Part shown: positions 19,108 through 29,590 of the stretch, piece by piece
Layout of the letters: the number at the start of each line of letters is the position of its first letter
How positions within the stretch are numbered: the first letter of the stretch is position 1
Source of the DNA: Actinomyces israelii DSM 43320
GTDB taxonomy: Bacteria > Actinomycetota > Actinomycetes > Actinomycetales > Actinomycetaceae
Reading direction: 5' to 3'
DNA: 64,000 nt
Assembly: GCF_000711965.1 (NCBI RefSeq)
Contig: NZ_JONS01000017.1
Location: forward strand, 24,579 to 88,578
Program-made: the position numbers and the translations under genes
The notes under the pieces: model-generated
What the model saw: only the letters and a program-made list of their open reading frames with translations
Told to the model about the DNA's origin: nothing
Database searches by the model: none

Positions 19108-19179
19108 TGGGCGATACTGGGATCGAACCAGTGACCTCTTCCGTGTCAGGGAAGCGCGCTACCGCTGCGCCAATCGCCC
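19108..19179 (-). tRNA. tRNA-Val (GAC anticodon)
   Basis: Reading the minus strand gives a 72-nt cloverleaf: acceptor GGGCGAT pairing with ATCGCCC plus discriminator A, D arm GCGCAGCGGTAGCGC, anticodon stem CTTCC/GGAAG around loop CTGACAC (anticodon GAC), and T loop GGTTCGATCC. CCA is not encoded. It follows tRNA-Gly by one nucleotide. Confidence 0.96.
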
Positions 19180-19180
19180 G

Positions 19181-19253
19181 AGCGGATGACGGGACTCGAA
19201 CCCGCGACCCTCACCTTGGCAAGGTGATGCTCTACCAACTGAGCCACATCCGC
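19181..19253 (-). tRNA. tRNA-Gly (GCC anticodon)
   Basis: Minus-strand cloverleaf of 73 nt: acceptor GCGGATG with CATCCGC and discriminator T, D arm GCTCAGTTGGTAGAGC, anticodon stem TCACC/GGTGA around TTGCCAA (anticodon GCC), T arm GCGGGTTCGAGTCCCGT. CCA is not encoded. It is the promoter-proximal member of a tRNA-Gly/tRNA-Val pair lying upstream of the ATP-grasp/FemAB gene pair. Confidence 0.96.
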
Positions 19254-19391
19254 GCGCCGCCGGCGAGGAGCCGGTAACCGGTGCGGGAGGAAAAGTAGCA
19301 GAGCACGGGCGCCAGACCAAATCGGCCCCGGTGCGCGACCTCGATCCGTGATGCTGCGGCGTCGGAGCCGCGCACGTGGCAAAGTGTCCCT

Positions 19392-21797
<2,406 letters not shown>

Positions 21798-21824
21798 CCG
21801 ACACCCGCGAGGGGGAAGGACACG

Positions 21825-24470
21825 ATGACCGAGCCAGCTCAGGAGGCGGCCCACGAACCGGCTCAGCAGGAGACCACGACAGCAACCGAGGCGGCGGGCG
21901 TCCCCGAGGGGTACGCGCCCTGGTCGGGGCACGTGCCCGCCGACGGGCGCCGCACCCCGGTGACGACCTACCGGCTCCAGATGGGCAGCGCACTCACTTT
22001 CGACGACGCCCGCCGCCTGGTGCCCTACCTGCGCGACCTGGGCGTCACCGACGTCTACCTCTCCCCCGTGCTCGCCGCGGCTCCGGGATCGACGCACGGC
22101 TACGACGTCGTCGACCACACCCGCATCAGCGAGGTCATGGGCGGGCGCGCCGGGCTGGAGCGCCTGGCCGACGACGTCCACGCGGCGGGGATGGGCCTGG
22201 TCCTGGACATCGTGCCCAACCACATGGCCGTGCCCACCCCCGCGTGGCACAACCTGCCCTTGTGGTCCGTGCTGCGCGACGGTCCGGGCTCCCCCTTCGC
22301 CTCGTGGTTCGACGTGCCCGTCGATGCGCCCATCCTCATGCCGGTGCTCGGCGCGCGCATCGGCAAGGTGCTCGCCGACGAGCAGCTCGTGCTGGAGCGC
22401 ATGGTCGTGCCCACCGAGCCCGAGCGCGGCGAGCAGTGGGTGCTGCGCTACTTCGACCACGTCTTCCCCGTCGCCGAGGGCACCCAGTCCCTGCCCATGC
22501 ACGTGCTGGTCGGGCGCCAGCACTACCGGCTGGCCTACTGGAAGGTCGGCGACGCGGAGACGAACTACCGGCGCTTCTTCGATGTCGGCACCCTCGCCGC
22601 GATCCGGGTGGAGGACCCGGAGGTCTTCGCCGGCTCCCACGAGCTCGTCCTCGACCTGCTGCGCCGGGGGACGGTGGACGCCCTGCGGGTCGACCACCCC
22701 GACGGCCTGGCGGACCCCACCGGCTACCTCAACCACCTGTGGGAGGCCACCGGCGGGGCCTGGATCGCCGCCGAGAAGATCCTCGCCCCCGACGAGCCCC
22801 TGCCGGTGGGCTGGCACGTGGCCGGCACGACGGGGTACGACGCCTCCTGGCGCATCGACCAGCTGCAGGTCGACCCCGGCGGGGCGGCGCGGCTGGGCGC
22901 CCTCATGCACGAGATGACCGGGCGGGGGCCCATCGAGTACGAGCAGGTCGTCGAGCAGGCCAAGCGGGAGGTCATCAACGGCTCGCTGGCCGCGGAGGTC
23001 AATCGCCTGGCGCGGCTGCTGGACAAGCTGACCGTCCAGGACGTGCGCCTGCGCGACCACACGCTGCACGACCTGCGCGCCTGCGTCGTCGAGCTGCTCG
23101 TCGCCGCGCGGCGCTACCGCGCCTACGTCCGGCCTGGGCAGGCCGCCGACCCCGACCAGGAGGCGGTGCTGCACGCCGACGCCGAGCGCGCCCGCTCCCG
23201 CCTGGAGGCCGACCAGGGCGAGACCCTCGACATGGTGGTCGCGCTCCTGCTCGGCGAGCCGGTCGGCTCGGAGGGCCTGGCGGCCTCTCCGCTGCGCGCC
23301 GAGGCCGTGATCCGCTTCCAGCAGGTCTGCGGGGCGGTGACCGCCAAGGGGGTGGAGGACACGGCCTTCTACCGGTGGACCCACCTGACCAGCCTGACCG
23401 AGGTGGGCGGCAACCCGAGCGGCTTCGCCCTGGGAGCGGATGAGGCGCACGCCTGGGCGGACCGGGTCCAGGACGTGTGGCCGTGCACCATGGTGACCAC
23501 CACCACTCACGACACCAAGCGCGGGGAGGACGTGCGCGCGCGTCTCGACGTGCTGGCCTCCTACGCCGAGGAGTGGACGGACCTGGTCCACCGGCTGCGG
23601 GCCGCCACCGAGGACGTGCGCCCCACCGACCTGGACGGGCGCACCGAGAACCTCCTGTGGCAGACCCTGTGGGGCACGTGGGCGCCGGACTCCGGCGATC
23701 CCATGACCGCCGAGCGTCTCGCCGCCTACCTCATCAAGGCCTCGCGCGAGCAGAAGAGCTGGACCACCTGGTCCGCCCCCGACGCCGACCGCGAGCAGGG
23801 CCTGACCGACTACGCCTCCTACCTGCTCGCCGACCCGGGCACGGCCGAGGAGCTCAACGCCTTCGCCGCGCTGACCGCCCGGGACGTGTCCGCGATCATC
23901 CTGGCGAACAAGGCCATGACGCTGACCTGGCTGGGCGTGGCGGATGTCTACCAGGGCAGCGAGCTGACGCGCACGAGCCTGGTCGACCCCGACAACCGCA
24001 GGCCGGTGGACTACGACGGCCAGGGGGGCCTGCGCGAGCTGCTGGCCCAGGTCTCCGCCGGCTCGCCGCACACGCTCGACCAGGACAAGCTGCGGCTGAC
24101 CCAGCGTCTGGCCCGGTTGCGCGCCGAGCGGCGGGACACCTTCGTCGGGCCGCGCTCGGGCTACCGCGCGGTGCCGGTGACGACCTCCCACGCCTTCGCC
24201 TACGCCCGTCTGCTCGACGAGGAGCCCGACGTCGTGGTCATCGTGCGCCGCCTGGGCCGCCGGCTGCGGCGGCTGGGGGGCTGGCGCGAGGAGAGCGTCG
24301 TCCTTCCCGACGGCCCCTGGACCGAGGTCCTGACGGACCGCCCCGTCGACGGCGGGGCCCAGCGCCTGGCGGACGTGGTCGGGGACCTTCCCGTCGTCGT
24401 GCTGGCCCTGGACCGGAAGGACGACCGAGAGGACAACGAAGACAGCAGAGACGACGGAGACGACGCATGA
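21825..24470 (+). CDS. treY: Malto-oligosyltrehalose synthase
   Basis: Converts the reducing-end alpha-1,4 linkage of maltodextrins to an alpha-1,1 trehalosyl linkage, the first step of the TreY-TreZ route. The 881-residue GH13 protein has TYRLQMGSALTFDDARRLVPYL at its N-terminus, SPVLAAAPGSTHGYDVVDHTRI, nucleophile Asp290 in ALRVDHPDGL, acid/base Glu317 in AAEKILAP, and TTTTHDTKRGEDVRARL. A short Glu/Ala/Thr-rich N-terminal extension precedes the domain. The stop overlaps the treZ start (ATGA). The last 20 residues are charged and probably disordered. Confidence 0.94.
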   Translation: MTEPAQEAAHEPAQQETTTATEAAGVPEGYAPWSGHVPADGRRTPVTTYRLQMGSALTFDDARRLVPYLRDLGVTDVYLSPVLAAAPGSTHGYDVVDHTRISEVMGGRAGLERLADDVHAAGMGLVLDIVPNHMAVPTPAWHNLPLWSVLRDGPGSPFASWFDVPVDAPILMPVLGARIGKVLADEQLVLERMVVPTEPERGEQWVLRYFDHVFPVAEGTQSLPMHVLVGRQHYRLAYWKVGDAETNYRRFFDVGTLAAIRVEDPEVFAGSHELVLDLLRRGTVDALRVDHPDGLADPTGYLNHLWEATGGAWIAAEKILAPDEPLPVGWHVAGTTGYDASWRIDQLQVDPGGAARLGALMHEMTGRGPIEYEQVVEQAKREVINGSLAAEVNRLARLLDKLTVQDVRLRDHTLHDLRACVVELLVAARRYRAYVRPGQAADPDQEAVLHADAERARSRLEADQGETLDMVVALLLGEPVGSEGLAASPLRAEAVIRFQQVCGAVTAKGVEDTAFYRWTHLTSLTEVGGNPSGFALGADEAHAWADRVQDVWPCTMVTTTTHDTKRGEDVRARLDVLASYAEEWTDLVHRLRAATEDVRPTDLDGRTENLLWQTLWGTWAPDSGDPMTAERLAAYLIKASREQKSWTTWSAPDADREQGLTDYASYLLADPGTAEELNAFAALTARDVSAIILANKAMTLTWLGVADVYQGSELTRTSLVDPDNRRPVDYDGQGGLRELLAQVSAGSPHTLDQDKLRLTQRLARLRAERRDTFVGPRSGYRAVPVTTSHAFAYARLLDEEPDVVVIVRRLGRRLRRLGGWREESVVLPDGPWTEVLTDRPVDGGAQRLADVVGDLPVVVLALDRKDDREDNEDSRDDGDDA

Positions 24471-26317
24471 GCACATCTTCCTGGCACTCCCCCGCCCTGC
24501 CGGCGGGCCCGCGCGTACCGGTGTGGGCCCCGCAGGCCGGCCGCGTCGGCCTCCACCTGCCCGCCACGGGCGAGGTGACGGCCATGGAGCCGCGCGAGGG
24601 CGGCTGGTGGGTGAGTCCCCGCCCCCTGCCCGCCGGCACCGACTACGCCTACCGGCTGGACGACGGCGAGGACCTGCCCGACCCGCGCAGCGCCTGGCAG
24701 CCCGACGGCGTCCACGGCCCCTCCCGCGTCTTCGACGCCTCGCACCTGACGTGGACCGACGACGGCTGGCGGGGGCGGGATCTGCTCGGCGCCGTCATCT
24801 ACGAGCTCCACGTGGGCACCTTCACCCCCGAGGGCACCCTGGACGCCGCCGCGCGGCGACTCGACCACCTGACCGGCCTCGGGGTGGACATGGTCGAGCT
24901 CATGCCGGTGGCGGGCTTCCCGGGCCGGGCGGGCTGGGGCTACGACGGCGTCGACCTGTGGGCCGTCCACGAGGCCTACGGCGGGCCCGCGGCCCTGGCC
25001 CGCTTCGTCGACGCCGCGCACGCCGCCGGCATCGGCGTGTGCCTCGATGTCGTCTACAACCACCTGGGCCCCTCCGGCAACTACCTGGGGCGCTTCGGCC
25101 CGTACTTCACCGCGGTGCACGAGACGCCGTGGGGCTCGGCTGTCAACTACGACCAGCCCGGCTGCGAGCAGGTGCGCGCCTTCGTCATCGACTCGGCCCT
25201 GCGCTGGCTGACGGACTTCCACGTCGATGCGCTGCGGCTGGACGCCATCCACGAGATCCGCGACGACGCCGAGCGCTCCAGCGCCGTCGAGCCCCACCCG
25301 CACCTGCTGGCCGAGATGTCCGACGCCGTCGCCTCCCTGTCCGAGCGGCTGGGTCGCCCCCTGTCGCTCGTGGCCGAGTCGGACCTCAACGACGCCGGCG
25401 TGATCACGCCCACGCACGACGACCCCCCGTTCCGCATGCCCTCCCTCGGCATGACCGCCCAGTGGACCGACGACGTCCACCACGCGCTGCACGCGCGAAT
25501 CACCGGGGAGTCCCAGGGATACTACGCGGACTTCGCCGCGCCGCACGCCCTCAGCCACGTCTACGAGCACGCCTTCCTCCACGACGGGGGCTGGTCCTCC
25601 TTCCGCGGCCGCAGCTGGGGCGCGCCCGTGCCGGCCGGAACGGACCCGCGGCGCTTCGTCGTCTTCGACTCCGACCACGACCAGGTCGGCAACCGCGCCA
25701 CAGGGGACCGTCCGGCCGCCTCGCTGAGCGACGACCTGCTGGCGGCGGAGGCCGCCCTCATCATCCTGTCGCCGTTCACGCCCATGCTGTTCATGGGCGA
25801 GGAGTGGGGCACCCGCCGCCCCTTCCAGTTCTTCACCGACCACACGGAGTCCGAGCTGGCGCAGGCGGTCACGCAGGGGCGCCGCGACGAGTTCGCCTCC
25901 TTCGGCTGGGGAGCGGACGAGGTGCCCGACCCCCAGGACCGCTCCACCGTGGAGGCCTCGGTGCTCGACTGGGCCGCACTGAGCAGCCCGGCCCACGCCC
26001 GCATGCTCGCCTGGTACCGCGACCTCATCGCCCTGCGGCGCAGGCTCCGCCTGGCCGAACGCGCCCGGTGGCCCCGACTGCAGGAGGCCGACGACGCCAT
26101 CGTCCTCACCGTTCCTCCGCGCCCCGATCACGACGACGTCGAGCTGGTGGTCGCCGTCAGCCTGAAGCCGGCCGACGGCTCCGGGGGCACCGGCCTCGCC
26201 GCGCTCGTTCCGGACGCCGCCGAGCTCGACCTCGCCCTGTCCTGGATGGGGGCCCCGCTCGCGGGCCCGGTCCTGGGCGCGGGAGACACTCTCGCCCTGA
26301 CGCGCAGCGGACGGTAA
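24467..26317 (+). CDS. treZ: Malto-oligosyltrehalose trehalohydrolase
   Basis: Releases free trehalose from the maltooligosyl-trehalose made by TreY. Start ATG at 24467 overlaps the treY stop; the frame is open upstream but that is treY out of frame. The 616-residue protein has the N-terminal VWAPQAGRVGLHLPATG module, YELHVGTFTPEGTLDAA, nucleophile Asp259 in ALRLDAIHEIRD, acid/base Glu304 in LVAESDLND, and SDHDQVGNRATGDR with MLFMGEEWG near the end of the barrel. Together with glgX this operon can turn glycogen into trehalose without OtsAB. Confidence 0.93.
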   Translation: MSTSSWHSPALPAGPRVPVWAPQAGRVGLHLPATGEVTAMEPREGGWWVSPRPLPAGTDYAYRLDDGEDLPDPRSAWQPDGVHGPSRVFDASHLTWTDDGWRGRDLLGAVIYELHVGTFTPEGTLDAAARRLDHLTGLGVDMVELMPVAGFPGRAGWGYDGVDLWAVHEAYGGPAALARFVDAAHAAGIGVCLDVVYNHLGPSGNYLGRFGPYFTAVHETPWGSAVNYDQPGCEQVRAFVIDSALRWLTDFHVDALRLDAIHEIRDDAERSSAVEPHPHLLAEMSDAVASLSERLGRPLSLVAESDLNDAGVITPTHDDPPFRMPSLGMTAQWTDDVHHALHARITGESQGYYADFAAPHALSHVYEHAFLHDGGWSSFRGRSWGAPVPAGTDPRRFVVFDSDHDQVGNRATGDRPAASLSDDLLAAEAALIILSPFTPMLFMGEEWGTRRPFQFFTDHTESELAQAVTQGRRDEFASFGWGADEVPDPQDRSTVEASVLDWAALSSPAHARMLAWYRDLIALRRRLRLAERARWPRLQEADDAIVLTVPPRPDHDDVELVVAVSLKPADGSGGTGLAALVPDAAELDLALSWMGAPLAGPVLGAGDTLALTRSGR

Positions 26318-26332
26318 CCTCGGTAACGAATC

Positions 26333-26350
26333 ATCCGGGTGCGCCCGGAT
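26333..26350 (+). terminator. Short GC hairpin after treZ, possible terminator
   Basis: A 7-bp inverted repeat (ATCCGGG and CCCGGAT around TGCG) begins 16 bp after the treZ stop. No U-run follows, so it would be a weak or Rho-assisted terminator. The rest of the 109-bp gap, up to the GTG at 26427, probably carries the promoter for the DUF3000 gene; TAGCCT about 10 bp before that start is a possible -10. Confidence 0.4.
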
Positions 26351-26426
26351 CGTGTCCGTCATCATGGAGAATCATTCTTTCGGCGTGTTAGCGACCATCA
26401 TCCGTCTACGCCGGTAGCCTGGCGAG

Positions 26427-27029
26427 GTGACCGAATCTTCCCCCACGGGTTCCCCGCATGTCCCCAAGCCCGCTGTTCCCGACCGCTTCGCCGAGGCGCT
26501 GCTGTCAATGCGTCACGCATTCAGGCCCCGAGGCCTCGTCCTGGACGAGGCGCCCGCACCGCGCAAGCTGGCCCCCTACTCGGCGGCGCTGTCCGCCGAG
26601 ACAGTCGAGACCTGCTCCGGAGCCCCCCTGGCCTCCGGCAAGTTCGTGGTTCTGCACGACCCCGCCGGCCAGGAGGCCTGGGACGGCGACTTCCGGCTGG
26701 TCGTCATGGCCCGCTCCCGCCTCGACGAGGAGGTCGGCACCGACCCCCTGCTCGGATCGGCGGCGTGGTCCTGGCTCACCGACGCCCTGGACGGCGCGGG
26801 TGCCGGGTACCGCGCCCTGGTCGGGACCGTCACCCGGGTGCTGTCCGAGACCTTCGGCGGCCTCGAGCTGTCCGACTCGTGCGCGCACGCCGAGATCCGC
26901 GCCTCATGGAGCCCCACCACCCCGGACCTCACGCCGCACCTGGAGGCCTGGTACGAGCTGATCCACGTCGCCGCGGGACACGAGCCCGAGATCGCCACGC
27001 CCATTGAGCTGGCGAGCGTGGTGCGGTGA
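26427..27029 (+). CDS. DUF3000 family protein
   Basis: Actinobacteria-specific protein of unknown function, 200 residues. Recognisable from FAEALLSMRHAFRPRGLVLDEAPAP near the N-terminus, DGDFRLVVMARSRLDEEVGTDPLLGSAAWSWL in the middle, and LEAWYELIHVAAGHEPE at the end. No membrane segment or signal is seen. The GTG start at 26427 begins with MTESSPTGSP. The stop overlaps the start of the ribonuclease D-like gene (GTGA), an adjacency also kept in mycobacteria, suggesting a linked role in RNA processing; that is inference. Confidence 0.88.
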   Translation: MTESSPTGSPHVPKPAVPDRFAEALLSMRHAFRPRGLVLDEAPAPRKLAPYSAALSAETVETCSGAPLASGKFVVLHDPAGQEAWDGDFRLVVMARSRLDEEVGTDPLLGSAAWSWLTDALDGAGAGYRALVGTVTRVLSETFGGLELSDSCAHAEIRASWSPTTPDLTPHLEAWYELIHVAAGHEPEIATPIELASVVR

Positions 27030-28330
27030 CGGTGGGTCCGCGGCCACCGCGCGCGGCCCCCGTCCCTGGGACGACCGACTCCCCGATCCCGCAGAGCAGC
27101 GTCGTGGCCTACACTCGTCCACGCGACGGCCTGCCTCCCGTCACCGACTCCCCCGCGGCGCTACGGTGCGCCGTCCAGGCCCTGGCCGCAGGCTCGGGCC
27201 CCGTTGCCGTGGACGCCGAACGCGCCTCGGGCTTCCGTTACGGGCAGGACGCCTATCTCATCCAGCTGCGGCGCGCGGGCAGTGGCACCATTCTCATCGA
27301 CCCGCTCACGGCCGGCCCCCTGGACCGGCTGGCCCGCGCGCTCGACGGCCCGGAGTGGATCCTGCACGCGGCGGATCAGGATCTGCCGTGCCTGGCCGAC
27401 CTCGGGCTGACGCCGCGCTCGCTGTTCGACACCGAGCTGGCGGCCCGGCTCCTGGGCCGGACCCACGTCGGCCTCGGCGCCGTTGCCGAGGAGACCCTGG
27501 GGCTGCGGCTGGCCAAGGACCATGCGGCCGCGGACTGGTCGATCCGCCCCCTGCCCGCCTCCTGGCTGGTCTACGCGGCACTCGACGTCGAGCTGCTCGC
27601 CGAGCTGCGCACGGCCCTGAGCGCCGAGCTCACGGCCGCGGGAAAGGCGCAGTGGGCGGCCCAGGAGTTCGAGTTCGAGCGCACCCGGCCACCGAGACCG
27701 GCGAAGGTCGATCCGTGGCGCAAGACCCCGCGCGCGGGCCGGGCGGTGCGCAGCAGGCGGTCGCTCGCCGTGCTGCGCGAGCTGTGGATCGCGCGCGAGG
27801 AGCTCGCCTCCGACCTGGATCGCACGCCGTCCAAGGTCCTGTCCCACCATGCGCTGATCGCGGCGGCGTTGACCCGGCCGACATCGCGACGCAAGCTCGC
27901 CGCGCTCAAGGAGTTCTCCTCCCGTCAGGCCCGTCAGCACCAGGAGCGGTGGTGGAAGGCCATCGACCGCGCCATGAGTCTGCCCGAGGACGAGCTGCCG
28001 CCCACTCACGCGCCCCTCGCCTCCGGCGAGCTGCCGCAGCCGCGCTCGTGGGGACGCCACCACGCCGAGGCGGCGCGAGTGCTCGAGGTCGTGCGCGCCA
28101 CGGTCCGCTCGCGCGCGGACGACCTGCGGCTGCCCCAGGAGCTGCTCGTGCTTCCCGACACTCAGCGCCGCCTCGCCTGGGACCTCGGCCAGGCGCACCA
28201 GTCCGGAATGCGGGTGGACACCGCCCCGGCGGCCGTGGCCGCGCGACTGAGCGCGCTGGAGGCGCGCCCGTGGCAGATCGAGCAGGTGTGCCCGGCTCTC
28301 AGCCAGGCGCTCACCGCCGCTCTGGCCTGA
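27026..28330 (+). CDS. Ribonuclease D-like 3'-5' exonuclease with HRDC domain
   Basis: DEDD-family exonuclease of 434 residues. Exo I motif is GPVAVDAERASGF (Asp and Glu about residues 60-62), Exo II lies in LHAADQDLPCLADLG, and Exo III is WLVYAALDVELLAEL (Tyr and Asp). HRDC-type helical regions follow (LRELWIAREELASDLDRTPSKVLSHHALIAAA). Likely trims the 3' ends of stable RNAs. The first 40 residues are Pro-rich, and a later in-frame start is possible. Convergent with pflA, with a 42-bp gap. Confidence 0.88.
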   Translation: MTVGPRPPRAAPVPGTTDSPIPQSSVVAYTRPRDGLPPVTDSPAALRCAVQALAAGSGPVAVDAERASGFRYGQDAYLIQLRRAGSGTILIDPLTAGPLDRLARALDGPEWILHAADQDLPCLADLGLTPRSLFDTELAARLLGRTHVGLGAVAEETLGLRLAKDHAAADWSIRPLPASWLVYAALDVELLAELRTALSAELTAAGKAQWAAQEFEFERTRPPRPAKVDPWRKTPRAGRAVRSRRSLAVLRELWIAREELASDLDRTPSKVLSHHALIAAALTRPTSRRKLAALKEFSSRQARQHQERWWKAIDRAMSLPEDELPPTHAPLASGELPQPRSWGRHHAEAARVLEVVRATVRSRADDLRLPQELLVLPDTQRRLAWDLGQAHQSGMRVDTAPAAVAARLSALEARPWQIEQVCPALSQALTAALA

Positions 28331-28372
28331 AGCCGTGCCCGCCGGTCGGCTGCGCGCCGATTCAGCGGCGGC

Positions 28373-29251
28373 TCAGTGGACGGTGAATCCGTGGGAGCGG
28401 AAGATCGCCCGGGTGGACTCGACGAGCTCGGGGTCGGGGGGCGTGGTGTCGCGCAGGCGATAGTCCAGGCCCAGGGCGCTCCACTTGTCGGCGCCCATCT
28501 GGTGGAAGGGCAGGACCTCCACGCGAGTGACGGCACTGCCCCAGCGCTCGACGATGCGGGCGACGTTCTCGACGTTGGCCGGGTCGTCGGTCAGATCAGG
28601 GACGAGTACGAAGCGCACCCACATCTCGATGCCCCTGGCCGCCAGCCGGTCCCCGAAGGCGATGGTGGGGGCGAGCTCACGACCGGTGACCTTCTTGTAG
28701 GTCTCCTCGTCGCCGCTCTTGACGTCGAGGAGGACCAGGTCGATGTTGTCAAGCATCTCCTCGGTGCACCTGGCGCCCAGGTAGCCGGAGGTGTCGATGC
28801 AGGTGTGGATCCCCATCGCCTTGGCCCCCGCCAGCAGCCGCGCGGCGAAGGCGGGCTGCATGAGGACCTCGCCGCCGGACAGGGTGACGCCCCCGCCCGA
28901 GGCGCGGAACACGCCGCGGTAGCGCTTCATGCGCCGCAGCAGCTCGTCGGCAGTCACCGGCTCCCCGTCCTTCATGAGGAAGGTGTCGGGATTGTGGCAG
29001 TACAGGCAGCGCAGCGGGCAGCCGTTGAGGAAGATGGTCATCCTGGTGCCCGGCCCGTCCACTGCGGTGACGAGCTCCCAGGAGTGGATGGACCCGAGCG
29101 ACCCTTCGCGCATGCGCGCCAGACGCTCCGAGCGCTGCAGGTCGGTCAGCTCCTCGAGCCCGCCGATCCCGGCCCCCCGAAGCCGGGCGGCCGGGGCCAG
29201 GAAGTCCTGGTCCCGGCCGCCCGGCGCCACAGGGGCGATGGTCTCAGTCAT
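28373..29251 (-). CDS. pflA: Pyruvate formate-lyase-activating enzyme (radical SAM)
   Basis: Uses S-adenosylmethionine and a [4Fe-4S] cluster to abstract a hydrogen from the PFL glycine. The 292-residue protein has the radical SAM cysteines in NGCPLRCLYCHNPDTF, then GGGVTLSGGEVLMQP (SAM-binding GGE motif), DTSGYLG, and LLDVKSGDEETYKKVTGR, all typical of PflA. The N-terminal 50 residues are an extra segment ahead of LGSIHSWELVTAVDGPGTR. Start is taken as the ATG at 29251; a GTG at 29263 is also possible. It is 21 bp downstream of the small glycyl-radical gene. Confidence 0.93.
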   Translation of the reverse strand: MTETIAPVAPGGRDQDFLAPAARLRGAGIGGLEELTDLQRSERLARMREGSLGSIHSWELVTAVDGPGTRMTIFLNGCPLRCLYCHNPDTFLMKDGEPVTADELLRRMKRYRGVFRASGGGVTLSGGEVLMQPAFAARLLAGAKAMGIHTCIDTSGYLGARCTEEMLDNIDLVLLDVKSGDEETYKKVTGRELAPTIAFGDRLAARGIEMWVRFVLVPDLTDDPANVENVARIVERWGSAVTRVEVLPFHQMGADKWSALGLDYRLRDTTPPDPELVESTRAIFRSHGFTVH

Positions 29252-29272
29252 CTGAGCCGGCACCGTCCCGGC

Positions 29273-29518
29273 TCAGGCGCCGGCGTGGAAGGTGCGGTTG
29301 AGGACGTCGAGCTGCTGCTCGCGCGTGAGCTTGACGAAGTTGACGGCGTAGCCGGAGACGCGGACCGTGAGGTTCGGGTAGTTCTCCGGGTGCTCCATCG
29401 CGTCCTCGAGGGTGTTGCGGTCCAGGACGTTGATGTTGGCGTGGTACAGGCCCTTGACGCCCCCATTGTCCTGGCGCTGCGCCTTCATCGAGGCGAGGCG
29501 CTCTTCGTACGTGGCCAT
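29273..29518 (-). CDS. grcA: Stand-alone glycyl-radical domain protein (GrcA-like; missing C-terminal piece of PflB)
   Basis: An 81-residue protein that corresponds to the C-terminal end of pyruvate formate-lyase. It contains [20 protein letters not shown] followed by [18 protein letters not shown], where Gly56 is the radical site, and the terminal [18 protein letters not shown]. It has a ribosome site (AGAAAGGGG) 7 nt before its ATG. Unlike E. coli GrcA/YfiD (about 127 residues) it has almost no N-terminal extra domain. The upstream pflB lacks exactly this part, so this peptide is probably a required subunit and not a repair spare. It is in the same reading frame as pflB, separated by one TGA and 24 open codons. 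Confidence 0.88.
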   Translation of the reverse strand: MATYEERLASMKAQRQDNGGVKGLYHANINVLDRNTLEDAMEHPENYPNLTVRVSGYAVNFVKLTREQQLDVLNRTFHAGA

Positions 29519-29590
29519 GATCGGCCCCTTTCTGGTGATGAGAGATGTGTTTTCGACAGAGAGTCGGTGGAGACCGTCGATCAGCCCCGA

